Assembly: GCF_002159915.1 (NCBI RefSeq)
Contig: NZ_NFJP01000013.1
Span: forward strand, 1 to 64,000
DNA length: 64,000 nt
Source: Gordonibacter sp. An230
GTDB lineage: Bacteria; Actinomycetota; Coriobacteriia; Coriobacteriales; Eggerthellaceae
Direction: 5' to 3'
Position numbers and translations under genes: made by a program. Positions 27,066-36,125 of this stretch are shown one piece after another. Within the stretch, counting starts at the first letter, position 1, and each line of letters opens with the position of its first letter. The notes under the pieces were generated by a model. The model was not told where the DNA came from and made no database searches. It saw nothing but the letters and a program-made list of their open reading frames with translations.

Positions 27066-29311
27066 GCGGTTCGCGGTTGCGGCTCCTGCGTCGGCTCGGT
27101 GGCGGGGGAGGCCAAAGGGTCGTCCACCCTTCGGCTCGGCATGGGCGTGCCTTTGCGCTTCCAGCGCAAAAGGAGCGCGGAGTTCGAGATGACGAGGACC
27201 GATCCGGCGTTGTGGACGAGCGCGCCCGCCACCGGGTCGAGGATGCCGGCCATGGCGAGCGCGATGGCGGCGAAGTTGAGCGCCATCGAGAACGTCATGT
27301 TCAGCTTGATGGTGGTCATCATGCGCTGCGAGACGGCGATCAGGTGGGGCAGCGCGGCGATGTCGTCGCGCACGAGCGCGATGTCGGCGGCGTCGACGGC
27401 GATGTCGCTGCCCGCGCCGCCCATGGCGATGCCGACCGTCGCGCGTTTGAGGGCGGGCGCGTCGTTGATGCCGTCGCCCACCATGCACACCGGCGTTCCG
27501 CCGTCTTCTAAGCGTTCGATGGCGCGCAGCTTGTCTTCGGGCAGGCAGCCGGCCTCCACGTCCGAGATGCCCGCCTCCTCGGCGATGCGCCGTGCGGCTT
27601 GGGGACGGTCGCCGGTGAGCAGCACCGGCTCGACGCCGAGCGCGCGGACGGCGCGCACCGTCTCGCCTGCCGACGGGCGTATGGTGTCGGCGAGCGCCAC
27701 CAGCCCCGCCGCGCGGCCGTCCACCGCCACGTGCACCACCGTGCGCCCTTCTTCGAGGTGCTCGGCGGCGGCGCTCTCCAAATGGAGCGCTCCGGCCACG
27801 CCGTGCTCGAGCATCATGTCGAGGTTGCCCGCCAGCACGCGCCGCCCCGCCACCGTCGCCGCCACTCCGCGGCCGGGGATCATCGCGAAATCGTCGGATC
27901 GGGGAAGGGCGCGCGCGGCGCCGTCGGCGGGGGAGGTGCGGGCGCCGGGCGCGACGGCGTCCACGGCGTCCGCAGGGCCTTTCGCGCGTCCCGCCTCGGC
28001 TTTGCGCGCGCTCTTCCATCCGCGCACGATGGCCTTGCCCAGCGGGTGCTCGCTCATGCTCTCCGCAGCCGCCGCATAGTCGAGCAGCGCCGCCTCGTCC
28101 AAGGGGGCCGCCGCTTCGTCGTGCGCGCCGCAGCAGCCTTCGTGGCGCCCGTGTCCCGACGCGCACGGCACGACGGCCACCACCTCGGGGCGGCCGTGGG
28201 TGAGCGTGCCCGTCTTGTCGAATGCCGCCTTGCGCGCCTTCGCGAGGCGTTCGAGCGCGTCCCCCTCGCGCACGAGCGCGCCGAACCTCGTCACGTTGCC
28301 GATGGCCGCCATGATGGCCGTGGGCGTGGCCAGCACGAGCGCGCACGGGCAGAACACCACGAGGATGGTGACCGCGCGGATGGCCTCGCCGGTGACGAGC
28401 CACGTGCCCGCCGCGGCCGCCAGCGCGATCACCACGATCCGCGTGGCCCAGCGGTCGGCGAGGCGCACGATCTTCGCCTTGCCAGCGTCGGCCGATCTCA
28501 CGAGCTCGATCATGCGGGCGAGCGAGCTGTCCTCTCCCACGCGCTCGGAGCGCATGTCGAACGCCCCGAAGCGGTTCACCGTGCCGCTTCTCACCTCGTC
28601 GCCCACCGTCTTGTCCACGGGAAGCGGCTCGCCGGTCATCGCCGACTCGTCGATGGAGGTGGATCCGCTGACGACGGTGCCGTCCACGGCGATCGTCTCC
28701 CCGGGCAGCACGCGCACCACGTCGCCCGCCCGCACGTCTTCGGCGGCGACGACCTTTTCGGTCCCGTCCGGCCGCACGATTCGCGCCGTGCGGGGGGAGA
28801 GGCGCACGAGCCGCTCGATGCCTGCGCGCGCCTTCGCCACCGTCAACTCTTCCAGAAGCGCGCCCAGCTGCATGATGAGCGCCACCTCGCCGGCGGCGAA
28901 GTCCTCGCCGATGGCCACGGACGCGACGAGCGCGAGCGACACGAGCACGTCGGCCTTGATGTCGAACTCCGTGACGAGGCCGATGACGGCGCCCAAGACG
29001 ATGGGCGCTCCGCACAGCACGATGGCGATCCACGCCGGGTCGAAGGGCAGCGCGTCGGGCGCGAAGAGGCTGAGGGCCAGCGCTGCGGCCGAGATCGCCA
29101 AAAACGCGACGTCCCTCCTCGTGCCCCCGATCTCCAGCAGATCCTCCAGCTTTCCCATCGCGCGGATGCGCAATGGCTCCGAGGGCTTGGCCGCCTCTCC
29201 GGTTATGCCGGCCGTGTTCGCTGCGGGTGCTTCCGGCCCACGTGCGCCGCCCGTGCTCGGAGCCGCCCCTTCTTCCGCTTTCGTCCGCGCCGACGCGTCG
29301 TTGTCCTCCAT
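27062..29311 (-). CDS. P1B-type heavy-metal-transporting ATPase
   Basis: Metal-pumping P-type ATPase of 749 residues in the cytoplasmic membrane. Present are the actuator motif TGEPLPV, CPC metal site in [15 protein letters not shown], phosphorylation loop [21 protein letters not shown] with the HP motif, and the hinge [10 protein letters not shown]. No N-terminal heavy-metal-associated domain is present. A Cys/His-rich loop ([15 protein letters not shown]) sits just after the phosphorylation loop. The final membrane segment reads [16 protein letters not shown], which does not settle the metal. The CsoR-type operator and gene upstream argue for copper. Start ATG at 29311 follows GGAGG; a second ATG five codons upstream is possible. 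Confidence 0.93.
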   Translation of the reverse strand: MEDNDASARTKAEEGAAPSTGGARGPEAPAANTAGITGEAAKPSEPLRIRAMGKLEDLLEIGGTRRDVAFLAISAAALALSLFAPDALPFDPAWIAIVLCGAPIVLGAVIGLVTEFDIKADVLVSLALVASVAIGEDFAAGEVALIMQLGALLEELTVAKARAGIERLVRLSPRTARIVRPDGTEKVVAAEDVRAGDVVRVLPGETIAVDGTVVSGSTSIDESAMTGEPLPVDKTVGDEVRSGTVNRFGAFDMRSERVGEDSSLARMIELVRSADAGKAKIVRLADRWATRIVVIALAAAAGTWLVTGEAIRAVTILVVFCPCALVLATPTAIMAAIGNVTRFGALVREGDALERLAKARKAAFDKTGTLTHGRPEVVAVVPCASGHGRHEGCCGAHDEAAAPLDEAALLDYAAAAESMSEHPLGKAIVRGWKSARKAEAGRAKGPADAVDAVAPGARTSPADGAARALPRSDDFAMIPGRGVAATVAGRRVLAGNLDMMLEHGVAGALHLESAAAEHLEEGRTVVHVAVDGRAAGLVALADTIRPSAGETVRAVRALGVEPVLLTGDRPQAARRIAEEAGISDVEAGCLPEDKLRAIERLEDGGTPVCMVGDGINDAPALKRATVGIAMGGAGSDIAVDAADIALVRDDIAALPHLIAVSQRMMTTIKLNMTFSMALNFAAIALAMAGILDPVAGALVHNAGSVLVISNSALLLRWKRKGTPMPSRRVDDPLASPATEPTQEPQPRTA

Positions 29312-29329
29312 GGTTCCTCCGCTCACTGC

Positions 29330-29355
29330 ATTATACCTATACCCCTATGGGTATA
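29330..29355 (-). promoter_or_regulatory. CsoR-like operator overlapping a promoter
   Basis: A perfect inverted repeat TATACCCCTATGGGTATA (29338-29355; 7-base arms, 4-base spacer) of the ATACCC-N4-GGGTAT type that CsoR proteins bind. Just downstream on the minus strand is a TATAAT -10 box (29335-29330), 19 bases before the ATPase start. The operator would fill the -10/-35 spacer; the -35 box itself is weak. Confidence 0.8.
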
Positions 29356-29476
29356 ATAGCGCAAAGGGGGGAAGTTTTCCAGGGCTTATTCCGCGGGGTG
29401 GTTTTGCAAAGCCCGCGTACGACGATGCCGCTGCGGGCGTAGAGGTCGCGGGCTGTAAAGCGGGCGGCGGCGCGGC

Positions 29477-29752
29477 CTAGCTCATGTTCGAGAAGCGCTC
29501 GACCGCCTTCGTGAAGCTCTCGATGGTCTTGTCGGCGTCGCCGTGCTCGATGCCGTCGCGCACGCAGTGCTTGATATGGCCTTCCAGCACCACCTGCCCG
29601 CACCGGTGCAACGCCGATTTCGCGGCGTTGATCTGGGCGAGCACATCCTCGCAGGGCACGTCCTCGTCCACCATGCGGTCGATGGCCTGCACCTGGCCGA
29701 CTATTTTCTTGAGCCTGCGATGCAGGTTGTCGGCATCCATGCACTGCCTCAT
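29477..29752 (-). CDS. csoR: CsoR-family metal-sensing repressor
   Basis: Protein of 91 residues, all-helical DUF156 fold that binds DNA as a tetramer. The ligand set of copper-sensing CsoR is visible: Cys34 (VPCEDVL), His59 and Cys63 (EGHIKHC). The N-terminus NLHRRLKKIVGQVQAIDRM is also typical. Start ATG at 29752 chosen because of the GGAGGGAG ribosome site; a longer start at 29791 would add 13 residues. Copper binding would release it from the operator at 29338 and switch on the P1B ATPase downstream. It lies 121 bases upstream of that operator on the same strand. Confidence 0.92.
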   Translation of the reverse strand: MRQCMDADNLHRRLKKIVGQVQAIDRMVDEDVPCEDVLAQINAAKSALHRCGQVVLEGHIKHCVRDGIEHGDADKTIESFTKAVERFSNMS

Positions 29753-29966
29753 GACGCTCCCTCCGCTCGCGATGCGCACTGTTTCGTTCAAGGCCCCATT
29801 CTAGGCGAAAACCGGATCGGGCGCACGGCGGGGCCTTCCAAGGCGGTGGTTTTTGGAGATTGTTCGGAGGTGGCGCATATATGATAGAGCACGTATAACA
29901 TTTATGGTAAAGTTTGTAAAGGATAACAATTGGTGCGAGGCGAGAACGCAGATAGGAGCGAATCTC

Positions 29967-30530
29967 ATGTCGATGATCAACAAGGAGATCGAGGACTTCT
30001 CCGTCCAGGCATTCCACAACGACGAGTTCAAGACGGTGACGAAAGACGACGTGCTGGGCCATTGGAGCGTGTTCTTCTTCTACCCGGCGGACTTCACGTT
30101 CGTGTGCCCGACCGAGCTTGAGGACCTTGGCGCCCTCTACGGGAAGTTCCAGGAAGCGGGATGCGAGATCTACTCCGTGTCCTGCGACACGCACTTCGTT
30201 CACAAGGCATGGCACGACGCCTCTGAGAACATCAAGCAGCTGCCGTATCCGATGCTCGCCGACCCCACGCACAAGTTGGCCGACATCTTCGACGTCTACA
30301 TCGAGGAGGACGGCGTGGCCGAGCGCGGCAGCTTCATCGTGAATCCCGAGGGCAAGATCGTGTGCTACGAGGTGAACGCCGGCAACATCGGACGCAACGC
30401 TACCGAGCTTCTGCGTCGCGTGCAGGCCAGCCAGTTCGTGGCCGAGCACGGCGACTCCGTGTGCCCCGCTCGCTGGGTGCCGGGCGCCGACGTGCTGCAT
30501 CCGGGCATCGATTTGGTGGGCAAGCTGTAA
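29967..30530 (+). CDS. ahpC: Alkyl hydroperoxide reductase C / typical 2-Cys peroxiredoxin
   Basis: Thiol peroxidase of 187 residues reducing hydrogen and organic peroxides. The peroxidatic Cys47 sits in FYPADFTFVCPTE; the resolving Cys about 166 in GDSVCPARW. Start ATG at 29967 follows TAGGAGCG. No ahpF follows, so an external reductant system is needed. Upstream is an AT-rich leader (29870-29930, with TATAACA and GATAACAATT strings) that may hold the promoter. A strong terminator follows. Divergent from the csoR gene. Confidence 0.96.
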   Translation: MSMINKEIEDFSVQAFHNDEFKTVTKDDVLGHWSVFFFYPADFTFVCPTELEDLGALYGKFQEAGCEIYSVSCDTHFVHKAWHDASENIKQLPYPMLADPTHKLADIFDVYIEEDGVAERGSFIVNPEGKIVCYEVNAGNIGRNATELLRRVQASQFVAEHGDSVCPARWVPGADVLHPGIDLVGKL

Positions 30531-30555
30531 GGGCGGCGTCGCCCTCCGATGTGCA

Positions 30556-30589
30556 GCGCCCGGCCCCGTTTGGGGTCGGGCGCTTTTTT
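30556..30589 (+). terminator. Intrinsic terminator of ahpC
   Basis: GC hairpin (GCGCCCG plus CCCC pairing with GGGG plus CGGGCGC, one mismatched pair) followed by six T residues (30584-30589), 26 bases after the ahpC stop. Confidence 0.9.
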
Positions 30590-30604
30590 GCGCATGCGGA
30601 CAAA

Positions 30605-30620
30605 TGTTTCACGTGAAACA
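30605..30620. promoter_or_regulatory. parS: parS site 1 (ParB-binding)
   Basis: Perfect 16-bp palindrome TGTTTCACGTGAAACA, the conserved chromosomal parS sequence bound by ParB/Spo0J. One of three identical copies in the window. It lies in the gene-free stretch after ahpC. Confidence 0.93.
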
Positions 30621-30812
30621 TTTCGGCCGGGGAAGGGCGCGCTGGGGTTCTGTGCGGCGGCAGGGGCGGCAGACCTTCTTGCGGCGACGGGGTTTCTGCG
30701 GCGGCAGCAGGGTTTCTCGCAGCGGCGGGGCAGGGCTTCCGAGGCGTCGCCGGGGCCTTGTGCGGCGGGCTGCCCGACCATTCCGATGCCGGTTTGGCAG
30801 CGAGAGCGCCGT

Positions 30813-30965
30813 GAAGCGGCACGGATCGCGTCTTGCGCATGGGTTTGCGGGCCCTGATCGCATCGCGGTTTTTCGCGAACTGGGCTTTTGCCGTTCGCGT
30901 TTCGGCGCGAAGCCGTTTTTCAGGGAGAAACCTATGCACAAGACGCGATTTCTGCCGGTTTCGGC
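30813..30965. repeat. Dispersed palindromic repeat, copy A
   Basis: Left part GGCACGGATCGCGTCTTG (about 30818) and right part CCTATGCACAAGACGCGAT (about 30931) are imperfect reverse complements about 90 bases apart. The left part matches 46498-46532 in about 30 of 34 bases, and the right part matches 46626-46650. Another short string near 30790 (CCGGTTTGGCAG) recurs inverted near 46320. The rest of 30621-31187 shows no gene. Confidence 0.7.
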
Positions 30966-31187
30966 GATTGTTCGTGTCGCCCCTCCGCTGCGCCGCTCGA
31001 CGTGCGTCGCCCGCCGGTTGAATGTCAGTGCAAGCGCAAGCTGCGCCGCCCTCCGGGCATGCGCGTTGAGCGGCGCAGCGGGGTTTTCGGGAGTTCGCCC
31101 CGCTTGGGTGCCCGCAGGGGCGCCCGCTGCGCTCCGCGAGCCGGGCGTCCGTCTTGCGGAGCGCGACCGTCTCGCGCGGAGCGTCCG

Positions 31188-32078
31188 TCATGCGGGGAAG
31201 TCGAGCGTCACGACGAGCGTGTCTCCGTCGAGGCGCGCCCGAAGCCCGATGCGCAGGGCGCGCGCCAGCTCGGCCACGATGGCGAGCCCCAGCCCGCTGC
31301 CGTCGGCCGACCTCGCGTGGTCGCCCTGGTAGAATCGCTCGAACAGCCGGTCGACGTCGATGGCGTCGGGGTCGGCCACGCGGTTGGAGAACGACACCTC
31401 GCGGCCGGTGCGCGCGATGCGCGGCGGGGCGCTGCCGTGGCGCAGCGCGTTCACGGCGAGGTTGCGGAAGATGCGCTTGAGCGCGTCGGCGTTCGAGACG
31501 ACGGAGAGCGCCTCCTCGTCAAGCTCGATGTCCGGCTCCCATGCGCGCTCTTTGAACTGGGGATACAGCGAGGCGAGCGATTCCGTCAGCACCTCGTCCA
31601 CCTCCACGGGCTCCCACTCGACGCGATGGTCGGGGTCCTGCGTGCGCGCGTAGTCGTACAGCTGGTCGAGCAGGGCTTCCACGTCGTCGAGGCGGCGGGC
31701 CACCACGTCCTGGTAGCGCGCCCGCTCGCGCTCGTCCTTTTCGTCGGCCAGAAGCTGGACGTAGCCCTGCGCGCCGGCGAGCGGCGTGCGGATGTCGTGG
31801 GAGAGGCAGGTGAGCCCGCGGCGCAGGGCGCGCTTGCTCTCCTCGGCGGCGATCCGCTCGCCTTGGTGCCGGTCGATGAGGCGGTTCACGGCCTGTCCCA
31901 GCAGCACGAACCCCCGCGTGCGCATTCCGACGGTGACGCGCGCGTTGCTGTCCGGGTCGCGTTCGGCGAGGAACCGGGCGATGGAGCGCAGCTCGCGTTC
32001 CGAGCGCGCAAGCTGCACCGCCAGCGCGATCGCGACGAGCGCGAGGGTGCCCACGAGGAGGCAGACCGCGGAGCCCAT
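31188..32078 (-). CDS. Sensor histidine kinase with single N-terminal membrane segment
   Basis: Kinase of 296 residues with one membrane helix (about 3-22) and almost no external domain, so it is an intramembrane-type sensor. H box LSHDIRTPLAGAQGY at about 97-111, N box NLAVNALRHGS at about 214, and G2 region DGSGLGLAIVAELA at about 262. Start ATG at 32078 lies two bases after the permease stop. Its partner regulator is at 34279-34983. Kinases of this kind sense antimicrobial peptides through their ABC transporters, as in BceS-like and LtdK-like systems. Confidence 0.9.
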   Translation of the reverse strand: MGSAVCLLVGTLALVAIALAVQLARSERELRSIARFLAERDPDSNARVTVGMRTRGFVLLGQAVNRLIDRHQGERIAAEESKRALRRGLTCLSHDIRTPLAGAQGYVQLLADEKDERERARYQDVVARRLDDVEALLDQLYDYARTQDPDHRVEWEPVEVDEVLTESLASLYPQFKERAWEPDIELDEEALSVVSNADALKRIFRNLAVNALRHGSAPPRIARTGREVSFSNRVADPDAIDVDRLFERFYQGDHARSADGSGLGLAIVAELARALRIGLRARLDGDTLVVTLDFPA

Positions 32079-32080
32079 GG

Positions 32081-32926
32081 TTACACGTCCCGCTTCTGCA
32101 GCGCGACGGCGCCCAGTCCGATGCCGATCACGATGAACGCCGCCGTCACGAGCGCGATGTGCAGCGGATCGAGCGTCCCTGCCGCGTCCAGGCCCAGCGC
32201 AAGCGAGGCCGTGCACGAGTAGGGCGTGTAGTCGGCGATATGCGGCGCGCTCGGGAACAGCGCGAGGGCGCTCTTCAGCATGGCCGTCACCACGCCCGAG
32301 GCCAGCACGACGCCGATGACGATGCTCGCGGCCATCTTGCGCGTGGCCCAGGCTCCCAGCGCCGTGAGCATTCCGAACGCCGCGACCGAAAGCGCGACGA
32401 GCGCGGCCCACAGCGCCAGGTCGGCCGGCGGGGTGGGGGCGAGCTCGAGCCCCGCGACGGCCGCTATGGCCAGCGTCGCGCCGATGCTCACGGCGGTGAA
32501 CGCGACGGCGAGCACGGCGATCTCCACGCTGCGCGCGGCGAGGAGCGCAAGGCGGTTCGGCTGGGCGCTCAGCACGTTCTTGGCGAAGCCGCCTTCGAAC
32601 TCGGCCGTCAGGAAGATGGCGACGAAGATCGCGAACAGGCACGCAAGGGCGCCGCCGCTCAAAAGGGAGCTTCCGACAAGGGATTCTGCCGACAGGTTCT
32701 GCACAAGCGATCCTAGCGCCGCACCGGCCTCGGCGGTGCTCTTCGCATCCGAGAAGCCGACGTGTAGGCCCTCCGCAGCCTCGAGGCTTTCCGTAAAGGT
32801 GGGGCTTGAAACGTACGCCACCGTGCCCGTGCTGATGGCCGCCAATGCCACGATGATGGCCAAAAAGACCCACAGCGCCTTGCTGTGAACGAGGCGGTAC
32901 AGATCCATCCGCATAATATTAACCAC
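32081..32926 (-). CDS. ABC-2 family permease
   Basis: Membrane protein of 281 residues with about six helices (first at 17-38; last at 255-275) and a large external loop after helix 1. RLVHSKALWVFLAIIVALA at the start is typical of BcrB/YhaP-like ABC-2 permeases. The ending ALQKRDV also fits. The GTG start at 32926 overlaps the ATPase end by eight bases and follows GGGAG; an ATG four codons in is an alternative. Works with the ATPase at 32919-33830. Confidence 0.88.
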   Translation of the reverse strand: MVNIMRMDLYRLVHSKALWVFLAIIVALAAISTGTVAYVSSPTFTESLEAAEGLHVGFSDAKSTAEAGAALGSLVQNLSAESLVGSSLLSGGALACLFAIFVAIFLTAEFEGGFAKNVLSAQPNRLALLAARSVEIAVLAVAFTAVSIGATLAIAAVAGLELAPTPPADLALWAALVALSVAAFGMLTALGAWATRKMAASIVIGVVLASGVVTAMLKSALALFPSAPHIADYTPYSCTASLALGLDAAGTLDPLHIALVTAAFIVIGIGLGAVALQKRDV

Positions 32927-33830
32927 GATGCTCAGCTCCCATCATCTCCACGAAGAACTCCTCCAGATCGCGCTTGTGCGCGTACAGGCCGCTCACCGCG
33001 ATCCCCTGCTCGGCAAGGGCCGCACCCACCGCCGCCGCGTCCGCGCCGCCGAACGCGCGCAGCGAGGCATCGGGCATGGCCTGGAAGCGCAGAGCGGGGA
33101 AACGCTCCTGCAGAACCGCGAGCGCGCGTTTCGGGTTCGCAGTTTCCACCTGCAGAAAGTCGCTGCATTCCCGTTCGACGTCGGCGGCGGTCAACTCGCG
33201 CACCATGCGTCCCTCGCGGATGACGCCGTAGCGCGTGGCCATCCTCCCCAGTTGCTCGAGCGCATGCGAGCTCACCACGACGGTGACGCCGCGCTGCTCG
33301 TTCAGCTGCATGATGAGGCGTCGCACCTCTTGGACTCCTTCGGGATCCAAGCCGTTGAGCGGCTCGTCGAGCAGAAGCAGGTCGGGATCGCCCAAAAGCG
33401 CGAGCGCAAGCCCCAGGCGCTGCTTCATGCCTAGGGAGAACCGCTTGGCCTTCATGCGGCCCACCTGCCCGAGGCCGACGAACTCGAGCAGCTCGCGGGA
33501 CTTCCCCTTCGGGTCGACCAGCCCGAGCGCGAGGGCCTTCATCATGAGGTTGTCGTAGGCGCTCATCGAGCCGTACAGCCCCGGATGCTCGATGAGCACG
33601 CCGATGCGGCGCGCCGTCCCCGCCTCCTTGGGCGAGGCTCCGAACACGCGCACCTCGCCGCCGGTCGGCTCCGCCAGACCCGCGAGCATCCTCATCACCG
33701 TTGTCTTGCCCGCGCCGTTGCGGCCGACGAATCCGTAGATGTCGCCTTTTCCGACGCGCATGCCGAAGCGGTCGACGGCCGTCTTGCCGCCGAAGCGCTT
33801 CGTCAGATCGCAGGTTCGCACTGCATCCAT
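32919..33830 (-). CDS. ABC transporter ATP-binding protein (BcrA-like)
   Basis: ATPase of 303 residues: Walker A GRNGAGKTT near 38, signature FSLGMKQR, Walker B LLLLDEPLNGLDP, switch His in SSHALEQL. The last 80 residues form the BcrA-type C-terminal extension. Start ATG at 33830 follows AAAGGAG; a TTG two codons upstream is less likely. First of three tightly spaced genes (ATPase, permease, kinase). The set looks like a peptide-antibiotic resistance or bacitracin-type export module. Confidence 0.93.
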   Translation of the reverse strand: MDAVRTCDLTKRFGGKTAVDRFGMRVGKGDIYGFVGRNGAGKTTVMRMLAGLAEPTGGEVRVFGASPKEAGTARRIGVLIEHPGLYGSMSAYDNLMMKALALGLVDPKGKSRELLEFVGLGQVGRMKAKRFSLGMKQRLGLALALLGDPDLLLLDEPLNGLDPEGVQEVRRLIMQLNEQRGVTVVVSSHALEQLGRMATRYGVIREGRMVRELTAADVERECSDFLQVETANPKRALAVLQERFPALRFQAMPDASLRAFGGADAAAVGAALAEQGIAVSGLYAHKRDLEEFFVEMMGAEHRG

Positions 33831-34278
33831 GCGCAACTCCTTTCCTCATCGCTTCGTTTGCGCCTGTCTGCCACGATACGGAAAAGGTGTTGAGCGCATG
33901 GCCTTGAAATGGTTAAGAAAGGGTAAAGAAACGCGCGGGCATGCGGTCGCCTTCGCGCGGACGGGGCCGCGCGGCGCGGAAGAGAAACGGCGATGGAGGG
34001 CGCTTCGGGGGCGTGGCGCGCGCGAGGGGCGCGCGTGCGGACGGCCCTGCGATGCGCGAGGGCGGCTGCGCGCGCAGCCGTGTGACGCGCGGAAGGGGAG
34101 GGGTCTGCGGCTGCGCGGGGTGGAAGGGGCGCAAGGGGAGCGGGAGTACGTGCTGGCGGGCATGGGGGCCGGCGGGCGCGGCGGGCTGCGGCCGCGCGGC
34201 TCTCGCAGAGCGCCGCAGCTGCGCGGCCGCGTACGTCTAGCCGCCTTCGCGCCGCCGCGCCCGCATGCCCGCCGCGCG
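33831..34278. other. GC-rich intergenic stretch without gene
   Basis: About 450 bases between the response regulator and the ATPase gene. A short AT-rich patch near 33870-33930 (GGTTAAGAAAGGGTAAAG) is the only contrast and may hold a promoter for the ATPase operon. No protein or RNA gene recognised. Confidence 0.4.
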
Positions 34279-34983
34279 TCAGTCCGCGAGCTTGAACCCG
34301 ATGCCCCATACCGTCTCGATGTAGCCGTCGGTGCCGGATGCCTTCAGCTTGCCGCGGATGTTGCTCACGTGCACGTTCACCGCCTTGTCCTCGACGAAGC
34401 ACTCCTCCCGCCAGGCGGCCTCGAACAGCTCGCGCTTCGTGAACACCTTTTTCGGGCGGCGCACAAGCGCCTCCACGATGCCGTATTCGAGGCGCGTGAG
34501 GCGCACCGGCTGGCCCGCGGCCGTAAGCGTGCGGGCCTCGGGGTCGAGCGTCCAGTCCTTGTAGCGCAGCGCGTCCGGGCCGCGGCCCGCTGAGCGGGCC
34601 GCATGGCGCAGCTGCACGGCGATGCGCGCGTGCAGCTCGTCGAGGTCGAAGGGCTTGGACAGGTAGTCGTCGGCCCCCAGTTCGAGCAGCGCCACTTTGT
34701 CGGCTGCGTCTGTGCGGGCCGACACCACGATCACGGGCGCGTCGCTTTTCTCGCGGATGGCGCGCACGATGTCCTCGCCGGACGCGCCAGGCAGCATGAG
34801 GTCGGTGATGACGAGGTCGTAGGGCGCCTCGTCGCCGGTTTCGGTCGCCCTCAGCAAAAGCCGCGCCTCGCTGCCCGAGTACGCCTGCACGCAGACGTAC
34901 CCCGCCTTGGAAAGCGAGGTGGCCAGCACGTCGTTGATGTCGGTGTCGTCCTCGATGACGAGTATGCGCGCGGTATCTTGCAT
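34279..34983 (-). CDS. OmpR/PhoB-family response regulator
   Basis: Response regulator of 234 residues. Receiver: ILVIEDDTDIND at 7-18, phosphorylation site in LVITDLMLPG, VSARTDAADK, LSKPFDLDEL. Output: RLTRLEYGIVEALVRRP, then NVHVSNIRGKLK and ETVWGIGFKLAD. It is the partner of the kinase at 31188-32078; the two flank the ABC genes on the same strand. Start ATG at 34983. Probably induces the ABC operon upon peptide stress. Confidence 0.93.
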   Translation of the reverse strand: MQDTARILVIEDDTDINDVLATSLSKAGYVCVQAYSGSEARLLLRATETGDEAPYDLVITDLMLPGASGEDIVRAIREKSDAPVIVVSARTDAADKVALLELGADDYLSKPFDLDELHARIAVQLRHAARSAGRGPDALRYKDWTLDPEARTLTAAGQPVRLTRLEYGIVEALVRRPKKVFTKRELFEAAWREECFVEDKAVNVHVSNIRGKLKASGTDGYIETVWGIGFKLAD

Positions 34984-35441
34984 GGCGCCTATTGTAGCGG
35001 AATCGGCGCGTGCGCGGTACGGGAGCCGGCATGCCGCGGGCCGTGTGGCCGGAGTCGCGGCCGGAGTTGGGTTGCCGTGCCGCGGGAGGGGGTTTCCCGA
35101 TTGGAAGGGCCCCGATTGGAGGGGGTTCCGGTTGAAGAAGCGCGGCGGCCCGCACCGGCCCCAGCCTGCCGTCGCGGTCCTTCTTGCGAAAAACGCGCGC
35201 TTAACGGCGGCTTTTCCGCTTTTCGCCGGAGCTTCGGGCTCGCGGCGCCCCTGAGGCTGCGCCGCTCGGCCTTTCTCTGCGGTTACGCTCCGCAGCGGTG
35301 CGTTGACCCGGCCTCCTCCACGGTTGCGCTTGTGGAGACGTGCCGCCGCGGCCCTCTCTCTCCGAATGCGCCCTGCGGGGGTGCGCCGTGCGTTTTGCGC
35401 TCGGATGCGCTACCATGATCGCACCGATTGGAAGGCGGGAC
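34984..35441. other. Intergenic stretch without recognisable gene
   Basis: About 460 bases between divergent genes (response regulator and second TetR). GC-rich; reading frames are short and compositionally biased. No inverted repeat of operator quality seen. Confidence 0.4.
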
Positions 35442-36125
35442 ATGGAACAGAATGCAGCAACGCGCGATGCGCGCGGTGGGCGCGTGCGCGGCGCCGGGGA
35501 GGTACGGACGCGCATCATGGCGTGCGCTGTCCGCGAGTTCGCGTCCAAGGGGTTCGCAAAGGCGTCCCTGCGCTCCATCGCGGCCGCCGCGAACGTCACC
35601 ACCGGTGCGATCTACGGCTATTTCGCCGGCAAGGAGGCGCTGTTCGACGCCATCGTGTCCCCGGCGGGCGAGGAGCTGTACCAACGCTACGTCTCCATGC
35701 AGGAGGGGTTCTACCGCCTGCCCCTCGAAGCGCAGACGTTCGACCGCATGGAGGACTACGAGACCGGGATGGTCCATCGCATACTCGATTACGTGTACGA
35801 CAACCGCGAGGTGTTCGCGCTCATCCTCTTCAGGTCGGCGGGCACTTCGTGGGAGCGCTACCTCGACCGCTTCATCGACCTCGAGGTGGAGAGCACGTTC
35901 CGTTACGCTCGCGAGATGCGCGGGCACGGGGTGGCGGTCAACGACCTCGATCCCGCCATGGCGCGCGCTTTGGCCGGGATGTTCTATCGCGGCTACTTCG
36001 AGCCGCTCGCACTGGGCATGGATCGCGACGAGGCCCATGCGTTCGTCTCCGACCTGGAGCGGTTCTTCCGCACGGGCTACATCGAGCTTATGAAAGGCGG
36101 GGAGGGCGCGACCCCCGTCGAGTGA
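35442..36125 (+). CDS. TetR/AcrR-family transcriptional regulator
   Basis: Repressor of 227 residues. Helix-turn-helix at about 20-65 (IMACAVREFASKGFAKASL, SIAAAANVTTGAIYGYFAGKEALF). The C-terminal domain resembles that of the regulator at 18102 (DYVYDNREVFALILF against DFLYDHFAEFKILVC; LYQRYVS, YGYF). The two are thus paralogues, each on the upstream side of a YbtPQ-like ABC pair. Start ATG at 35442 follows GGAAGGCGG. A 1.75 kb gene-free stretch separates it from the ABC pair, so control of that operon is uncertain. Confidence 0.92.
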   Translation: MEQNAATRDARGGRVRGAGEVRTRIMACAVREFASKGFAKASLRSIAAAANVTTGAIYGYFAGKEALFDAIVSPAGEELYQRYVSMQEGFYRLPLEAQTFDRMEDYETGMVHRILDYVYDNREVFALILFRSAGTSWERYLDRFIDLEVESTFRYAREMRGHGVAVNDLDPAMARALAGMFYRGYFEPLALGMDRDEAHAFVSDLERFFRTGYIELMKGGEGATPVE

